DNA of 64,000 nucleotides from Patulibacter medicamentivorans (lineage in GTDB: Bacteria; Actinomycetota; Thermoleophilia; Solirubrobacterales; Solirubrobacteraceae): positions 1 to 64,000 of the forward strand of contig NZ_AGUD01000011.1 of assembly GCF_000240225.1 (NCBI RefSeq), given 5' to 3'. The notes under the pieces are model-generated. The model saw only the letters and a program-made list of their open reading frames with translations, was not told the DNA's origin and did no database searches. Positions 44,894-53,709 of the stretch are shown here, in pieces (the first letter of the stretch is position 1; every line of letters starts with the position of its first letter). The translations under genes were made by a program, and so were the position numbers.

Positions 44894-46420
44894 GTGACCG
44901 AGCAGCCGAATGCGGGCTCGACGCCGCTGGTGCGCGCCCACGGGATCACGAAGCGCTTCCCGGGCGTCGTCGCCCTCGACGGGGTCGGCATCGCCATCCA
45001 CGCCGGCACGGTGCACGCCCTGACCGGCGAGAACGGGTCGGGCAAGTCGACCCTGGCCAACGTCATCGGCGGGGCGCTCCAGCCGGACGGCGGGCACCTG
45101 GAGGTCGACGGCCAGCGGCGCACGATCGCCACGCCCGCCGAGGCGCTCGGGCTCGGGATCGTCACGATCAGCCAGGAGCTGACGCTGGCCCCGACGCTGA
45201 GCGTCGCCGAGAACGTCTTCCTCGGCCGCCTGCCGCGGCGGCGCGGGCGGATCGACTGGAACGAGCTCCACGAACGGGCCCGCGAGGTGCTCGACGGGCT
45301 CGGGGTCCACGTCGACGTGCGGCGCCGGGTCGGCGAGCTCAGCGTCGAGCTGCAGCAGGAGGTCGAGATCGCGCGCGCCGTCTCGTCGCAGGCCCGGCTG
45401 CTGATCCTCGACGAGGCGACCAGCTCGCTCTCGGAGGCGGCCACCGAGCGGCTGCTCGCGGTCGTCGAGCGGGAGCGGGCGCGCGGCGCCGCGATCCTGA
45501 TGATCTCCCACCGGATGCCGGAGCTCTACGCCGCCGCCTCGCAGGCGACGGTGCTCCGCGACGGACGACACGTCGCCGACGTCCCGCTGCCCGACACCGC
45601 CGAGCCCGCGCTGGTGCGGCTGATGGTCGGCCGCGAGCTGGGCGACTACTACCGCAAGCGCCGCGTCGAGCCGGGCGAGACGGTGCTCGAGGTCGACGGC
45701 CTGACGACGCCGGGGGGCGAGCTGCGGCCGACCTCGCTGACCGTTCGCCGGGGCGAGATCGTCGGCGTCGCGGGGCTGGTCGGCTCGGGCAAGGCCGAGT
45801 TCGGCATGGCCCTCGGCGGGGCGATCCCCAGCTCGGGCGCGGTCCGCGTGCTCGGGCGCGAGGTGCGGCTCGACGGCCCGCGCTCGGCGCTCGGCGGCGG
45901 GATCGGATTCGTCCCCGACGACCGCAAGCGGGCGGCGCTGCTGCCGACCCGGAGCGTGGCCGAGAACTTCGCCGTGGCCTGGACCGACCAGCTGACGCGC
46001 CGGGGGATCCTCGACGCGCGCGGCGAGCGCAAGCGCGTCGCCGAGGCGATCGACCGCTACGGCGTCGTGACCGCGTCGCCCCAGAGCCGCATCACCACGC
46101 TCTCGGGCGGCAACCAGCAGAAGGTCGTCCTCGGGCGGGTCTTCGCCCGGGGCCTCGACGTGCTCGTGCTGAGCGAGCCGACCCGCGGCGTCGACGTCGG
46201 CGCCAAGAGCCAGATCTACCAGCTGATGCAGGACCACGCGGCCGAGGGCGCGGGGATCGTGATCATCTCGTCGGAGCTGCCCGAGCTGCTGGGCATCGCC
46301 GATCGCATCCTCGTCTTCTTCCGTGGCGCGATCCACGGGGAGTTCGACGCCGCTGGCCTGGAGGAGGAGGAGGTCGCCCACGTGGCGGTCTCCGGGACGC
46401 CGCGCGGGGCCGCGGCATGA
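44894..46420 (+). CDS. Sugar-type ABC transporter ATPase, two nucleotide-binding domains (RbsA/XylG type)
   Basis: 508 residues from GTG 44894, which has GGAGGAGGAG at 44881-44890; an ATG at 44867 is the alternative. NBD1 has Walker A GENGSGKST and a degenerate signature (LSVELQQEVEIAR). NBD2 has a degenerate Walker A (GLVGSGKAE) but a good signature (LSGGNQQKVVLGR), the normal RbsA asymmetry. It energises the permease encoded next. Although sugar-type, the context suggests it may import a non-sugar such as an aromatic alcohol, amine or nitrile. Confidence 0.92.
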   Translation: MTEQPNAGSTPLVRAHGITKRFPGVVALDGVGIAIHAGTVHALTGENGSGKSTLANVIGGALQPDGGHLEVDGQRRTIATPAEALGLGIVTISQELTLAPTLSVAENVFLGRLPRRRGRIDWNELHERAREVLDGLGVHVDVRRRVGELSVELQQEVEIARAVSSQARLLILDEATSSLSEAATERLLAVVERERARGAAILMISHRMPELYAAASQATVLRDGRHVADVPLPDTAEPALVRLMVGRELGDYYRKRRVEPGETVLEVDGLTTPGGELRPTSLTVRRGEIVGVAGLVGSGKAEFGMALGGAIPSSGAVRVLGREVRLDGPRSALGGGIGFVPDDRKRAALLPTRSVAENFAVAWTDQLTRRGILDARGERKRVAEAIDRYGVVTASPQSRITTLSGGNQQKVVLGRVFARGLDVLVLSEPTRGVDVGAKSQIYQLMQDHAAEGAGIVIISSELPELLGIADRILVFFRGAIHGEFDAAGLEEEEVAHVAVSGTPRGAAA

Positions 46421-47529
46421 CGCGAACGACGGAGGACCAAGTGACCCAGAACGATCCCGCCCCCGCCTCGCCGAGCGAGACGGGCGCGGTCCGAGCGCGC
46501 AGCGCGCGCGACCTGCTGGGTCGCCTGTCGCTCGGCCGCTACACCGGCGTGCTGGTCGCGCTGGCGGTGGTCTGCGTGTACCTGTCGATCACCCAGGAGG
46601 TGTTCCTGACCTGGGACAACCTCATGAACATCGTCAAGGCCAACACGGTGATCTTCGTGCTGGCCGTGGGGGCCACGTTCGTGATCATCGCGGCGGGCAT
46701 CGACCTGTCGACCGCGTCGGCCACCGCGGCCTCGGCGATGATCCTCGGCCTGACGCTGCAGGCGGGATGGGGGATCGCCCTCGTCCTGATCGTGACGATC
46801 CTCTTCGGCGTCGCGCTCGGCCTGCTCAACGGCTTCATGATCACGAAGCTGAAGATCTCGTTCCTGGTGGTGACGCTGGGGACGCTGTCGATCTACCAGA
46901 GCTTCGCGCTGGTCGTGAACGGCGGGGCGACGATCAGCCTCTTCGGCAAGCCCGGCTTCGGCGTGATCGCCGACTTCGTCAACACGAAGGTCGGGCCGTT
47001 CCCGCTGCTGCTGGTGTTCAACGTCCTGCTGCTGCTGGCCGCCGGCGGCGTGCTCCGCTACACCGGCTACGGCCGGGCGCTCTTCGCCGTCGGGTCGAAC
47101 CCGGAGGCCGCGCGCCTGAACGGCATCAACGTCGGGCGCGTCGTCCTGATCGCCTACACGATCGCCGGCCTCTGCGCGGGCATCGCCAGCATCGTCCAGG
47201 TCGGTCGCCTGACCGGCGCCTCGGCCCAGTCCGATCCGACGCTGCTGCTGACCGTGATCGCCGCCGTCCTGATCGGCGGCACCGCCTACACCGGTGGCGA
47301 GGGCGGCGTCCTCGGCACGGTGATCGGGGTGATCTTCCTCGGCGTGGTCCAGAACGGGCTGACGCTGAGCGACGTGTCGGCCTTCTGGCAGGGCACGGTC
47401 AGCGGCGCGATCCTGATCAGCGCCGTCGGCCTCGGCGTCCTGCGCGAGCGGGGCGGCAGCCTGCGACTGCGGCGGGCTGCGAGATCGCCCGCGGCGGGCC
47501 CCGCGACGGCACCCGGGTCGACGGCGTGA
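46417..47529 (+). CDS. ABC transporter permease (RbsC/XylH type)
   Basis: 370 residues with eight to ten membrane helices; typical family segments are VGATFVIIAAGIDLSTASA, LLNGFMITKLKISFLVVTLG and VGSNPEAARLNGINVGRV. ATGA overlap with the ATPase and GTGA overlap with the aldehyde dehydrogenase. The binding protein for the system is five genes along, at 52.6 kb. Confidence 0.92.
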   Translation: MTRTTEDQVTQNDPAPASPSETGAVRARSARDLLGRLSLGRYTGVLVALAVVCVYLSITQEVFLTWDNLMNIVKANTVIFVLAVGATFVIIAAGIDLSTASATAASAMILGLTLQAGWGIALVLIVTILFGVALGLLNGFMITKLKISFLVVTLGTLSIYQSFALVVNGGATISLFGKPGFGVIADFVNTKVGPFPLLLVFNVLLLLAAGGVLRYTGYGRALFAVGSNPEAARLNGINVGRVVLIAYTIAGLCAGIASIVQVGRLTGASAQSDPTLLLTVIAAVLIGGTAYTGGEGGVLGTVIGVIFLGVVQNGLTLSDVSAFWQGTVSGAILISAVGLGVLRERGGSLRLRRAARSPAAGPATAPGSTA

Positions 47530-49034
47530 CCGCGGTGACCCCGAGCCGGCCGGCGTTCGCGCCCGCCGAGCCCTACCGGATGCGGATCGGCGAGGCGTGG
47601 CGCGAGGCGCGGGCGACCTTCGCCGCCGTCGACCCGAGCACCGGCGAGACCTGGGCGCGGATCCCGCAGGGGACGGCCGCCGACGTCGACGACGCGGTCG
47701 CCGCGGCCCGCGCCGCGTTCCCGGCCTGGCGGCGGACCACGCCGGCGACCCGGCAGGAGCTGCTGTGGCGGATCGCCGACCGGGTCGAGGCCGATCCCGA
47801 TCGCTGGGCGCGGCTGCTGGCGACCGAGAACGGCCGGCCGATTCGCGAGGCGCACGTCGCGGACGTGCCGACCTGCGCCGGGATCTTCCGCTTCTTCTCG
47901 GGCGTCGTGCGCGACCTGCGCGGCGACCAGATCCCGGTCGAGGCGCCGGAGCGGCTGGTCTACACGACCCGCGAGCCGCTCGGCGTGATCGCGGCGCTGA
48001 TCCCGTGGAACTCGCCGATCATCACGCTCGCGAACAAGCTGGCGCCGGCGCTCGCCGCGGGCAACACCGTGGTCGTCAAGCCGTCCGAGCTGGCGTCGGC
48101 CTCGGTGCTCGAGTTCGCGCGGCTGGTCGAGGACCTGCTGCCGCCGGGGGTGCTGAACGTCGTCACCGGCGGCGGGCCGGAGGCGGGCGCGGCGCTGGTC
48201 GCGCATCCGGACGTGGCGAAGATCAGCTTCACCGGCGGGCCCGAGACGGCGCGGCGGATCATGGCCGCGGCGGGCACCGTCCTGACGCCGTCGATCATGG
48301 AGCTCGGCGGCAAGGGCGCGATGATCGTCTGCGCCGACGCCGACGTGCCGCGGGCGGTCTCCGACGCGCTGACCGGGATCTACCTGGCCAACGGCGAGGC
48401 GTGCATCGCCGCGTCGCGGCTGCTGGTCCACGACGCGGTTCATGACGAGTTCCTCGCCGAGTTCGAGCGCCGCGCGCGGACGATCGTCGTGGGCGACGCG
48501 CTCGACCCGCGCTCGCAGTTCGGCCCGATGGTCTCGCGCGGGCAGCGCGACCGGGTCGAGGCCTGCGTCGCCGCCGCGATCGCCGAGGGCGCGACGCTGC
48601 GGGTCGGCGGGACGCGCCCCGCGCTGGGCGCGCCGTTCGACGACGGCTTCTTCCTCGAGCCGACGCTGCTGGAGGAGCCTGCCGGCACGACCAGCGCGTC
48701 GCGGAGCGAGATCTTCGGCCCGGTCACGGTGCTGGAGCGGGTCGGCGACGACGAGGAGGCGATCGCCCGCGCGAACGGCACGCCCTACGGCCTGGCCGCC
48801 GGCGTCTGGACGACCGACCTCGCCCGGGCCCACCGGATCGCCCAGCGGCTCGACGTCGGGGTCGCGTGGGTGAACACGTGGTTCGACCTGCCGATCGGCG
48901 CCCCCATGGGCGGCGTCAAGGAGAGCGGCTTCGGCCGCGAGACGTGCGCGGAGACGCTGCTGGAGTACAGCGCGCCGCGCGTGGTGAACATCGACCTGGG
49001 GCCGACCCGGCCCCACCTGTGGGGTGACGCATGA
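47526..49034 (+). CDS. NAD(P)-dependent aldehyde dehydrogenase (first of a pair)
   Basis: 502 residues from GTG 47526 (overlapping the permease stop). ALDH features are IPWNSPI, KPSELASASV, the catalytic Glu in ELGGKGA, the nucleophile Cys in NGEACIAASR and the EIFGPV motif. It oxidises an aldehyde to the acid. It is a clear paralogue of the ALDH at 50998, with the GMC oxidase between them, suggesting alcohol to aldehyde to acid conversion by neighbouring enzymes. Confidence 0.93.
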   Translation: MTAVTPSRPAFAPAEPYRMRIGEAWREARATFAAVDPSTGETWARIPQGTAADVDDAVAAARAAFPAWRRTTPATRQELLWRIADRVEADPDRWARLLATENGRPIREAHVADVPTCAGIFRFFSGVVRDLRGDQIPVEAPERLVYTTREPLGVIAALIPWNSPIITLANKLAPALAAGNTVVVKPSELASASVLEFARLVEDLLPPGVLNVVTGGGPEAGAALVAHPDVAKISFTGGPETARRIMAAAGTVLTPSIMELGGKGAMIVCADADVPRAVSDALTGIYLANGEACIAASRLLVHDAVHDEFLAEFERRARTIVVGDALDPRSQFGPMVSRGQRDRVEACVAAAIAEGATLRVGGTRPALGAPFDDGFFLEPTLLEEPAGTTSASRSEIFGPVTVLERVGDDEEAIARANGTPYGLAAGVWTTDLARAHRIAQRLDVGVAWVNTWFDLPIGAPMGGVKESGFGRETCAETLLEYSAPRVVNIDLGPTRPHLWGDA

Positions 49035-51001
49035 CCTCGTCCCTGCTCACGAGTCCCTCCGCGCCGCTCGACGCGGTGCGGCGGTCGGCGCTGGAGGCGA
49101 CCTGCGACACGCTGCTGCCGTCGCTGGCGACCGACGCGACCGGCGAGGTGGCGCGCTTCTTCACGGACGGCGCGATCGAGCGCGGCATCGCCGCCGCGGT
49201 CGCCGAGGCGGTCCCGGCGCTGCCGGTCGATGCGCGCGAGGCCCTGCTCGGCCTGCTCGACCGACTCGCCGACGAGGGCTTCCCCGACGCGCCGCTCGAG
49301 CGGCGCGTGGCCCGGCTGCGCGAGGCCGGCGAGCAGGAGGGCGCCGACCGGTTCGCGGTCCGCCAGCTGAAGACGATGACCTTCGGGATGCTGTTCGGGC
49401 AGCTGGACGACGACGGCCGCAACCCGGCCTGGGGCGCGATCGGCTTCCCCGGCCCGCGCTCGGAGCCACCGTCGCCCGAGGAGGCGCCCAAGACGCTGCC
49501 GCTGCAGACGCTGCCCGCGGGCGAGGCGACGCTGACCGCCGACGTCTGCGTGATCGGCTCCGGGGCCGGCGGCTCCGTGATCGCGGCGCGGCTGGCCGCA
49601 GCCGGCCGCTCGGTGCTCGTGCTCGAGGCCGGCGCCTACCGCAACGAGGCGGACTTCCGCCAGATCGAGTCGGTCGGCGCCGAGATGTACCTCGGCAACG
49701 GGATCGTCTGGTCCGACGGCGGGCAGCTGGGGCTGCTGGCCGGGTCGGCCCTGGGCGGCGGCACGGTCATCAACTCGATGGTCTGCCTGCCGACGCCGGA
49801 CGACATCCGCCGCGACTGGACGGCGCGCGGGCTCGACGGCCTCGACGGCGACGAGTACGACACGTGCATCGACCGGGTCTGGCAGCGCCTGAACGTCAAC
49901 ACCGAGGCGACCCGCTACAACCGCAACACCGAGTTGATGGTCGCGGGGCTGACCGGGCTGGGGATGCGGCACCAGCCGCTGCCGCGCAACGTCTCGTCCG
50001 ACGACGACCCGACGTACTGCGGGTACTGCAACGCCGGCTGCCAGCAGGGCTGCAAGCAGTCGACGACCAAGACCTACCTGGAGGACGCGGCGCGCGACGG
50101 TGCGCGGTTCGTGGTCCACGCGACCGTCGAGCGGGTGACGACCGAGGGGGGACGCGCGACCGGCGTCGAGGCGACGGTCCAGGGTCCCGACGGCGTCACG
50201 CGCCTGCGCGTCGACGCCCCGACGGTCGTCGTCGCCGCCGGCGGGATCGAGTCGCCGGCCGTGCTGCTGCGCTCCGGGATCGGCGGCGACGCCGTCGGGC
50301 GCTACCTGCGGGTCCACCCGGCGTGGATGGTCTACGGGGTCTATCCCGAGCCGGTCGAGGCCTGGAACGGCCAGATCCAGTCGGCGGTCTCGATGGACCT
50401 GACCCACTGCGAGTCGGACACCGGCTTCCTGGTCGAGAGCCTGACCCTGAGCCCGTCGACGACCGCCGGCCAGACGGCGTTCGTCGATCCCCGGCGGACC
50501 CGCGAGGAGCTGCTCGGGCTGCGGCGGGTCGCCTCGTGGCACGGCGTCTCGCACGACCACGGCCACGGTCGCGTCGTGCTCGACCGCGACGGGCAGGCGC
50601 TCGTCCGCTGGCGGCTGGAGGACGAGATCGACCGTCGCGTCGCGGTCCGGGCCCACGTCGAGCTGGCGCGGATCCACCGCGAGGCCGGGGCAGAGGAGGT
50701 CTTCGGCTTCCACTGGAGCGACCGCCGCTGGCGCGCGGGCGAGGACTTCGACGCCTACGTGGCGCAGCTGGAGCGGACGCCGGCCGACGAGTTCACCGCC
50801 TACTCCGCCCATCAGATGGGCTCCTGCCGGCTCGGGGCGGACCCGGCGACGTCGGTCGCCGACGGCCGCGGCCAGCTGCACGACGTCGAGGGCGTCTGGA
50901 TCGGCGACGCCGCCGCGCTGCCCACGGCTCCGGGAGTCAATCCGATGATCACGATCATGGCGCTGGCCGAGCGGACCGCGAGCCGGATGCTCGGCGCATG
51001 A
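49031..51001 (+). CDS. GMC-family alcohol oxidase/dehydrogenase (long-chain alcohol oxidase-like)
   Basis: 656 residues. An extra N-terminal helical domain (about 1-150) precedes the FAD loop CVIGSGAGGSVIAARLAAAG. The GMC core includes GGGTVINSMVCLP and the C-terminal HQMGSCRLG and DAAALPTAPGVNPM with active-site His/Asn region. A Cys-rich segment CGYCNAGCQQGC (CxxCxxxCxxxC) recalls the long-chain alcohol oxidase branch. It would oxidise a primary alcohol to an aldehyde, feeding the flanking ALDHs. Confidence 0.88.
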   Translation: MTSSLLTSPSAPLDAVRRSALEATCDTLLPSLATDATGEVARFFTDGAIERGIAAAVAEAVPALPVDAREALLGLLDRLADEGFPDAPLERRVARLREAGEQEGADRFAVRQLKTMTFGMLFGQLDDDGRNPAWGAIGFPGPRSEPPSPEEAPKTLPLQTLPAGEATLTADVCVIGSGAGGSVIAARLAAAGRSVLVLEAGAYRNEADFRQIESVGAEMYLGNGIVWSDGGQLGLLAGSALGGGTVINSMVCLPTPDDIRRDWTARGLDGLDGDEYDTCIDRVWQRLNVNTEATRYNRNTELMVAGLTGLGMRHQPLPRNVSSDDDPTYCGYCNAGCQQGCKQSTTKTYLEDAARDGARFVVHATVERVTTEGGRATGVEATVQGPDGVTRLRVDAPTVVVAAGGIESPAVLLRSGIGGDAVGRYLRVHPAWMVYGVYPEPVEAWNGQIQSAVSMDLTHCESDTGFLVESLTLSPSTTAGQTAFVDPRRTREELLGLRRVASWHGVSHDHGHGRVVLDRDGQALVRWRLEDEIDRRVAVRAHVELARIHREAGAEEVFGFHWSDRRWRAGEDFDAYVAQLERTPADEFTAYSAHQMGSCRLGADPATSVADGRGQLHDVEGVWIGDAAALPTAPGVNPMITIMALAERTASRMLGA

Positions 51002-52497
51002 GCGCCGTCGCCGAGCCGTACGTCCCGTCCGGCCCCTACGGGCTGATCGTCGGGGGCGAGGAGCAGCCCGGGGAGGGGACCTTCGACGCGGTCAATCCCA
51101 GCACGGGCAATCCGTGGGCGTCGGTCGCGCAGGCGTCCGCCGCGCAGGTCGACGCTGCGGTCGCCGCGGCACGCGGGGCGTTCACCGGCTGGCGGCGCTC
51201 CTCGCTGGAGACCCGCCAGATGGCGCTGCTGCGGATGGCCGACATCATCGAGCAGACCGACTGGCCGCGGCTGCTGGCGACCGAGAACGGCCGCCCGATC
51301 CGCGAGGCCGCGGCCGCCGACGTGCCGACCGCCGCCGGCGTGCTGCGCTACTACGCCGGCCTGGTGCGGGGGCTGCACGGCGAGCACCTGACCGTCGACG
51401 ATCCCGCCGCGCGGGTCTTCACCGTCCGCGAGCCGCTCGGCGTGATCGCGGCGCTGATCCCCTGGAACTCGCCGATCATCTCGGCGGCGCTGAAGATCGG
51501 CCCGGCGGTCGCCGCCGGCAACACGGTGGTCCTGAAGCCGTCGGAGTTCGCGGCGCCGAGCGTCGTCGAGTTGGCACGGCGGACGGCCGGCGTGCTGCCG
51601 CCGGGCGTGGTCAACGTCGTCACCGGCGAGGGCCCGCTGGCCGGGGCCGCGCTGGTCGCCCACGGCGACATCGCGAAGATCTCGTTCACCGGCGGCACCG
51701 CCACGGCGCGCGCGATCGCCACCGCGGCCGCCGCCCACCTGACGCCGGCGCTCTTCGAGCTGGGCGGCAAGAGCGCGATGGTGATCTGCCCCGACGCCGA
51801 CCTCGACGCCGCGGTCCACGACGCGCTGACCGGGATCCTGTCCCAGAACGGCGAGGTCTGCTTCGCCGCGTCGCGGCTGTTCCTGCACCGCGACGTCCAC
51901 GACGAGTTCCTGGAGCGGATGGCGGCGACGGTCGCCGGCGTGCGGATCGGGAACGCGCTCGACCCGGCGACGCAGGTCGGGCCGCTGGTCTCGGCCGCGC
52001 ACCGGGAGCGGGTCTCCGGCTACGTCGGCGAGGCGCGCTCGGCGGGTGCCCGCGTGCTGCTCGGGGGCGACGCCCCTGCCGCGCTCCCAGGCGAGCTAGG
52101 CGGCGGGTTCTACCTGGAGCCGGCGATCGTCGCCGACCCGGAGGGCCGCTCGCTGGCCGCCCGCGAGGAGATCTTCGGACCGGTCGTCGTCGCCCAGACG
52201 TGGTCGGACGAGGACGACGTCGTGGCGCGCGCCAACGACAGCGAGTACGGGTTGGCCGCGGGCGTCTGGACCACCGACCTCGGGCGGGCGCATCGGATGG
52301 CGGACCGGCTCGAGGCGGGGACCGTGTGGGTCAACACCTGGTTCCAGGTGCCGCCCGGCCAGCCGCTCGGCGGCGTGAAGCTGAGCGGCCACGGCCGCGA
52401 GCTGTGCGCCGAGACGCTGCACGAGTACAGCGCGTCCAAGGCGGTCAGCATGCGCCTCGACCGCGAGCGCCCGTCGCTGTGGGGACGGGATGCCTGA
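50998..52497 (+). CDS. NAD(P)-dependent aldehyde dehydrogenase (second of a pair)
   Basis: 499 residues with IPWNSPI, FELGGKSAM (catalytic Glu), NGEVCFAASR (nucleophile Cys) and EIFGPV. It is strongly similar along its length to the ALDH at 47526, pointing to duplication within the operon. ATGA overlap with the GMC gene. Two versions may split aromatic and aliphatic, or amine- and alcohol-derived, aldehydes. Confidence 0.93.
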   Translation: MSAVAEPYVPSGPYGLIVGGEEQPGEGTFDAVNPSTGNPWASVAQASAAQVDAAVAAARGAFTGWRRSSLETRQMALLRMADIIEQTDWPRLLATENGRPIREAAAADVPTAAGVLRYYAGLVRGLHGEHLTVDDPAARVFTVREPLGVIAALIPWNSPIISAALKIGPAVAAGNTVVLKPSEFAAPSVVELARRTAGVLPPGVVNVVTGEGPLAGAALVAHGDIAKISFTGGTATARAIATAAAAHLTPALFELGGKSAMVICPDADLDAAVHDALTGILSQNGEVCFAASRLFLHRDVHDEFLERMAATVAGVRIGNALDPATQVGPLVSAAHRERVSGYVGEARSAGARVLLGGDAPAALPGELGGGFYLEPAIVADPEGRSLAAREEIFGPVVVAQTWSDEDDVVARANDSEYGLAAGVWTTDLGRAHRMADRLEAGTVWVNTWFQVPPGQPLGGVKLSGHGRELCAETLHEYSASKAVSMRLDRERPSLWGRDA

Positions 52498-52588
52498 CGA
52501 GGGACTGGGGCTCGATCCGGCGACGGATCGGGCGAAGGAGGCGGCGGACCCGGACGTCCGCCGCCCAATCACGAACAGGAGCGAGCAG

Positions 52589-53629
52589 ATGATGCGGTCA
52601 TTCACAGGTGCGGCGGCGATCCTCGCCGCACTGACCCTCGCCGCGTGCGGGGGCAGCGACGGAAAGAGCGGCGACGGCGGCGGCTCCTCGGGTGGCGGGG
52701 AGAAGAAGGTCGCCTACTCGAACCCGGTGGCGGGTCAGCCGGGGCAGGAGGAGCTGGTGCTCGGCTTCGAGGGCGGGGCCAAGGAGCTCGGCTGGAAGGC
52801 GTCCCAGATCAACGCCAACCTGTCGCCCGACAAGCAGGTGGCGGACATCGCGACGATGATCGCCCAGAAGCAGGACGGCATCGCCAGCTGGACGCTCGAC
52901 CCGGGGGCCGCCGCCGGCGCCTACGGGCAGGCGCGCAGCGCGGGCATCCCGGTGATCGGGGTCAACTCCGAGGGCGAGGGCATCAGCACCAGCGTCTGGT
53001 GGGAGCTGAACACCTGCAAGAGCGATCCGCCGATCGGCAGGACTGCTCAGATGATCGCCGACGCCCGTCCCAAGGCGAAGGTGATCATGATCGGCGGGCC
53101 GCCCGTGCCGTCGATCAAGGCCTACGAGGACTGCTTCGCCAGCCAGGCGAAGGCCAAGGGCCTGCAGGTCGTGGCGAAGGTGCAGAACACCAAGGACACG
53201 GCGGCGGCCGCGCAGCCGCTGGCGGCCGACGTGCTGACGAAGCACGGCGACGCCGACGCGATCTGGGCCTACAACGACCAGTCGGCGCTGGGGGCGTCGG
53301 CCGCGGTCACGGCGGCCAACAAGAAGGTCTCCGACGGCAAGTCCGCCGGGGTCATGATCTTCGGCCAGAACGGCGATCAGGACGCGATCACCGCGATCAA
53401 GGACGGCCGGTTGACCGCGACCTGGGACACCGACGCGATCGGCACCGGCTGGGCCGTGATCAAGGCGCTCGACTACTACATCGGTGACGCCAAGACCGAC
53501 AACCCGCCGAAGGAGCTGGTGGTCAAGTCGACGATGTGGACGAAGGCGAACGTCGCCGACTACGTGCCCCCGCGCGAGCGCAAGTACACGGTCGAGACGG
53601 CGCCGCTGCTCGACCAGGCGGCCAAGTGA
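52589..53629 (+). CDS. ABC transporter substrate-binding lipoprotein (RbsB-like)
   Basis: 346 residues from ATG 52589 (AGGAG at 52577-52581). Lipobox LAAC with Cys20, then a Gly/Ser linker. The mature domain is a type-1 periplasmic binding fold (DIATMIAQKQDGIASWTLDP, IPVIGVNSEG, DAIWAYNDQSALGASAAV). It delivers ligand to the permease at 46417. A strong hairpin follows its stop. Confidence 0.92.
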   Translation: MMRSFTGAAAILAALTLAACGGSDGKSGDGGGSSGGGEKKVAYSNPVAGQPGQEELVLGFEGGAKELGWKASQINANLSPDKQVADIATMIAQKQDGIASWTLDPGAAAGAYGQARSAGIPVIGVNSEGEGISTSVWWELNTCKSDPPIGRTAQMIADARPKAKVIMIGGPPVPSIKAYEDCFASQAKAKGLQVVAKVQNTKDTAAAAQPLAADVLTKHGDADAIWAYNDQSALGASAAVTAANKKVSDGKSAGVMIFGQNGDQDAITAIKDGRLTATWDTDAIGTGWAVIKALDYYIGDAKTDNPPKELVVKSTMWTKANVADYVPPRERKYTVETAPLLDQAAK

Positions 53630-53658
53630 GCGGGACCTCGCCGTCGTCGCAGGGCGGC

Positions 53659-53684
53659 GCGGACCGGGCCTCGGCCCGGTCCGC
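53659..53684 (+). other. Perfect 12-bp hairpin after the binding-protein gene
   Basis: 53659-53670 pairs perfectly with 53673-53684 (core GGACCGGGCC / GGCCCGGTCC). It lies between the binding-protein stop (53629) and the ligase ATG (53710). Without a T tract it may act as an mRNA 3' stabiliser or partial terminator, as does the hairpin at 12907 after the other binding protein. Confidence 0.65.
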
Positions 53685-53709
53685 CGCGGCGGGGGCGGCG
53701 GAGGCCGGC

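Noticed and set aside
53626-53709. GTG 53626 as start of the CoA ligase
   Set aside because: It gives a GTGA overlap but adds a low-complexity Ala/Gly/Ser stretch and makes a perfect 12-bp hairpin coding; ATG 53710 has a GGAGG site. Kept only as alternative.
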